A stretch of 6,021 bases of DNA from Rhodospirillales bacterium (GTDB lineage: Bacteria; Pseudomonadota; Alphaproteobacteria; Rhodospirillales; JADHTD01): NCBI GenBank assembly GCA_016776525.1, contig JADHTD010000183.1, positions 1 to 6,021 on the forward strand. The letters are read 5' to 3'. The stretch's first letter is position 1. Each line of letters opens with the position of its first letter. The position numbers and the translations under genes were made by a program. The notes under the pieces were generated by a model that saw only the letters and a program-made list of their open reading frames with translations, was not told the origin of the DNA and made no database searches. Positions 5,252-6,021 of this stretch are shown piece by piece.

Positions 5252-5509
5252 TCATCCAGCGGCGGTTTGCCGGCCTTTCCAGAAGAGCACTGTCCAAGCC
5301 TGCCACAATTCCCTGAGCTTGGCGTCGAGCTTGTCCAGTTCGGCCTGATAGGCCGTCCGGTACATCGGATCGCCGCCGACAAATACGGTCCAGAACTTCT
5401 TCAGGCGCAGGTTACGCATTAGGATGTTGTGGACGCGGATTTGTTCGCGCAGGGTCGGTATTGTGGCGATACCGGTATCGATCAGGAATTTTGCGTTTTT
5501 GTCGATCAT
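5252..5509 (-). CDS. Small conserved-looking protein of unknown function (85 aa)
   Basis: This gene encodes 85 aa from ATG 5509, with GAGGA (complement of 5515-5519) 5 bases upstream. A strong intrinsic terminator lies 31 bases past its TGA, which supports a real transcription unit. The protein is basic, lacks cysteine, has no signal peptide and looks mostly helical. The N-terminal half (DKNAKFLIDTG to NLRLKKFW, 3-40) is followed by GGDP (45-48). A charged amphipathic helix, ELDKLDAKLRELWQAW (57-72), could be a short coiled coil, and the C-terminus is Trp-rich (W69, W72, W77). A cytoplasmic or peripheral helical protein is the most that can be said. It converges on the exported-protein gene; no promoter is obvious upstream. 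Confidence 0.72.
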   Translation of the reverse strand: MIDKNAKFLIDTGIATIPTLREQIRVHNILMRNLRLKKFWTVFVGGDPMYRTAYQAELDKLDAKLRELWQAWTVLFWKGRQTAAG

Positions 5510-5755
5510 TTTCTTCCTCTAAACCAACACGGTTTTCGGCCTGGCCTTGGCACCGTGCGGATCCAAAATCAGTCCGGGGTCGCCGCTCTGTGTGTTATGG
5601 GGGGAGTCTATCTCCAGCCTACGGGGGTATGCCTTGACCGCGGTTAGGTGATGTTGCGGACTGGCGGGCGGACTGGCCCCCCGGGCCCGCACGCGGTAAA
5701 ATAAAGGCAAGCCGTTGACCAGACCTTGGGCGGCGGGTGATGGAGCCCTAAACCA
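5510..5755. other. Intergenic region between divergent small genes, with GC-rich repeats
   Basis: These 246 bases separate the divergent 85-aa and 63-aa genes. They contain CACGGT/ACCGTG inverted arms (5528-5533, 5552-5557), a GGAG-TCTAT-CTCC stem (5603-5615), a 12-bp tandem unit (5656-5679) and a GCGGGC/GCCCGC pair just after it. Frames through it look random, without coding bias. No convincing promoter was seen: TTGACC at 5634 lacks a partner -10. A structured leader or small RNA cannot be excluded. Confidence 0.4.
5656..5679 (+). repeat. Two tandem 12-bp units
   Basis: GCGGACTGGC occurs at 5656-5665 and again at 5668-5677, separated by GG, giving two copies of a 12-bp period. This could be replication slippage or a pair of protein-binding half sites; there are only two copies. 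Confidence 0.6.
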
Positions 5756-5947
5756 GTGATGAAAGCCCTCAATAGACTGTTCCCGGGCGAAAAACCGTCT
5801 TTGCCGGTGTCGCTGGCGGTCGTTGCCGCCGGCATCGCTGTCGCTTTCGGGATCGTCTATCAAGAATCGGTGCTGTCCTTCTGGGCGCTGATCCTCAATG
5901 CCAACATGACCATGCTGATTAACGGCCTGGCCGGCTGTTTCGGGTAG
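5756..5947 (+). CDS. Small two-helix membrane protein of unknown function (63 aa)
   Basis: The start is GTG 5756, or ATG 5759 one codon later. GGAG at 5742-5745 is 10 bases from the GTG and 13 from the ATG, so GTG is slightly favoured. Codons are strongly G/C-ending, as in the other real genes here. A basic, amphipathic N-terminus (KALNRLFPGEKPS) precedes two hydrophobic segments at about 17-35 (VSLAVVAAGIAVAFGIVY) and 40-61 (LSFWALILNANMTMLINGLA). That predicts a helical hairpin in the inner membrane, with both ends probably cytoplasmic because the N-terminus is basic. An in-frame stop lies just upstream (5738-5740), so it is not the tail of a longer frame. I do not recognise a family. A minus-strand frame overlapping it is a low-complexity shadow. 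Confidence 0.62.
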   Translation: MMKALNRLFPGEKPSLPVSLAVVAAGIAVAFGIVYQESVLSFWALILNANMTMLINGLAGCFG

Positions 5948-5986
5948 CAAATCCCGAGCAAACATAGTTTGCGACGACGTATTTGC
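5947..5986. repeat. Nested inverted repeats after the 63-aa gene
   Basis: GCAAAC (5958-5963) and GTTTGC (5967-5972) form a perfect 6-bp stem with an ATA loop, nested inside GCAAAT (5947-5952) and ATTTGC (5981-5986). No T-run follows directly; an AT-rich stretch starts at 5988. It may be a transcription end structure or an operator for a gene beyond the window. Confidence 0.5.
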
Positions 5987-6021
5987 GTTAAATTAAAGAG
6001 ATTTACTGGAGCTTGACCCCA

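Noticed and set aside
5519..5965. A 148-codon minus-strand frame ending just before the 85-aa gene.
   Set aside because: Its composition is low-complexity, rich in Arg, Gln, His and Pro as in shadow frames, it overlaps the better 63-aa gene, and it has no recognisable motif.

Overview
The window looks like a chromosomal segment of a GC-rich alphaproteobacterium, probably Rhodospirillales-like. That is inferred from the ArgC and ParE sequence types, strong G/C preference at third codon positions, and a LexA-type GTTC-N7-GTTC box typical of the class. Nothing in it is a transposon, phage, CRISPR array, tRNA or rRNA.

Layout, left to right. The 3' end of argC (arginine biosynthesis) runs off the left edge, followed by a short hairpin and a possible terminator. 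Next is a membrane-anchored SAM methyltransferase resembling the FAM173 (ATPSCKMT/ANTKMT) protein-lysine methyltransferases. Its stop codon overlaps the stop of a convergent lipoprotein gene. Upstream of that lipoprotein on the minus strand is parE (topoisomerase IV subunit B), which is divergent from a yciA-type acyl-CoA thioesterase; an AT-rich gap separates the two. The right third holds small genes: a 27-codon membrane microprotein (minus), a divergent exported protein of 122 aa (plus), an 85-aa orphan with its own terminator (minus), and a 63-aa two-helix membrane protein (plus). The window ends in nested inverted repeats.

The most interesting signal is at 4523-4673. A 27-aa single-helix membrane protein has an ideal ribosome binding site, and its promoter carries a consensus -10 box abutting a perfect alphaproteobacterial SOS box (GAAC-N7-GAAC read on the plus strand). 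Size, membrane nature and LexA control match the logic of Caulobacter SidA, the 29-aa SOS-induced division inhibitor. I infer an SOS-induced membrane microprotein, possibly a checkpoint effector; sequence homology to SidA is not claimed.

Secondary points are an abrupt AT-rich, rare-codon patch inside the otherwise GC-rich parE TOPRIM domain, a possible leader ORF translationally coupled to parE, and the FAM173-like methyltransferase, of interest because its eukaryotic relatives act in mitochondria. Apart from the two convergently overlapping genes, neighbours appear to be separate transcription units with housekeeping or unknown roles rather than one pathway.
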